DNA of 5,351 nt from Candidatus Cloacimonadota bacterium (lineage in GTDB: Bacteria > Cloacimonadota > Cloacimonadia > Cloacimonadales > Cloacimonadaceae), in contig DAHVPA010000140.1 of assembly GCA_027318525.1 (NCBI GenBank), positions 1 to 5,351 of the forward strand, written 5' to 3'. Shown in pieces: positions 5,050 through 5,351 of this stretch. A program made the translations under genes and the position numbers. The number at the start of each line of letters is the position of its first letter. Within the stretch, counting starts at the first letter, position 1. The notes under the pieces were generated by a model that saw only the letters and a list, made by a program, of their open reading frames with translations, searched no databases and was not told the origin of the DNA.

Positions 5050-5351
5050 TTTTCTTCCTTAAAAGCAGCCAGACAAAGAAAGGGCAGCCGATGAAAGCCG
5101 TAACAATCCCCACCGGCAATTCCAAAGCCGTCAGGTGCATGGCGAGGAAGTCACAAGCCAGCAGGAATATCCCGCCTGCCAGGATGGACAGCGGATAGAC
5201 CTTGCGCTGGGAATTGCCCACCACCAGTCTGACGAGATGGGGAATGATCAGACCCACAAATCCGATGATGCCTGCATAGGCAACAGCGATTCCGGTCAGC
5301 AGTGAACTCAGGACAAAGAGCCGGCGCCGCATTCGGTGCACATCGATCCCC
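5042..5351 (-). CDS. FecCD/BtuC-family ABC transporter permease, C-terminal part
   Basis: This is an inner-membrane permease subunit of an ABC importer for ferric-siderophore, haem or cobalamin, partnered with a periplasmic binding protein and an ATPase. Only the last 102 codons of a family of about 330 are present; the frame is open at the right edge and ends with TAA at 5044-5042. The visible part starts with GIDVHRMRRR, the usual cytoplasmic segment before the last helices. It continues with the hallmark AYAGIIGFVGLIIPHLVRLVVG, then three hydrophobic stretches including YPLSILAGGIFLLACDFLA and LPVGIVTAFIGCPFFVWLLL, and a short basic tail RKKNG. The apparent GTG start at 5341 is internal and should not be used. 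The gene overlaps the methyltransferase start by 8 bp. Substrate cannot be assigned from this fragment; proximity to fur-feoB makes an iron chelate attractive, but cobalamin is equally possible. Confidence 0.92.
   Translation of the reverse strand, partial: GIDVHRMRRRLFVLSSLLTGIAVAYAGIIGFVGLIIPHLVRLVVGNSQRKVYPLSILAGGIFLLACDFLAMHLTALELPVGIVTAFIGCPFFVWLLLRKKNG

Noticed and set aside
5339..5341. GTG at 5341 as the start of a short membrane protein
   Set aside because: The frame continues upstream to the window edge with typical FecCD residues (GID before VHRMRRR), so the gene is a fragment of a longer permease.

Overview
This window most likely comes from a strictly anaerobic bacterium of roughly balanced base composition. 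The evidence is a ferredoxin-dependent 2-oxoacid oxidoreductase, FeoB-type ferrous iron uptake and no oxygen-linked gene. Bacterial origin is supported by Shine-Dalgarno sites (AAGGAG, GGAGG, AAGGA) and a Fur-type regulator. The phylum cannot be fixed from the sequence. Cloacimonadota-like or other fermentative lineages would fit, but that is a guess. No RNA gene, mobile element or CRISPR array is visible.

Left part, minus strand (1-1033): korD (two-cluster ferredoxin subunit) followed after 10 bp by korA (alpha subunit, running off the left edge). They form the start of an operon for a 2-oxoacid:ferredoxin oxidoreductase, an Fe-S and thiamine-diphosphate enzyme that decarboxylates a 2-oxoacid to an acyl-CoA and reduces ferredoxin.

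Intergenic region (1034-1322): a roughly 290 bp divergent regulatory region between korD and fur. It holds an 11-bp tandem repeat with inverted copies, an imperfect stem-loop, a TTGACA -35-like box and a clear Fur box just ahead of fur.

Centre, plus strand (1323-4245): a compact iron operon. It comprises fur (iron-sensing repressor), feoB (ferrous iron transporter, starting on the base after the fur stop) and a small FeoA-like gene with a cysteine-containing N-terminal extension (overlapping the feoB end by 17 bp). The Fur box suggests that Fur represses its own gene and, through read-through, its transporter when iron is plentiful.

Right part, minus strand (4246-5351): a SpoU/TrmH-type RNA 2'-O-methyltransferase whose stop codon abuts the feoA stop. 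Its start overlaps the end of a FecCD/BtuC-type ABC permease that runs off the right edge. Most of the window is therefore linked to iron: Fe(II) uptake, a permease family for iron chelates, haem or cobalamin, an iron regulator and an Fe-S enzyme. I see no clearly new system. The most unusual points are the Cys-bearing FeoA-like protein placed after feoB, the Thr in the G4 motif of FeoB, and the structured fur-korD intergenic region.
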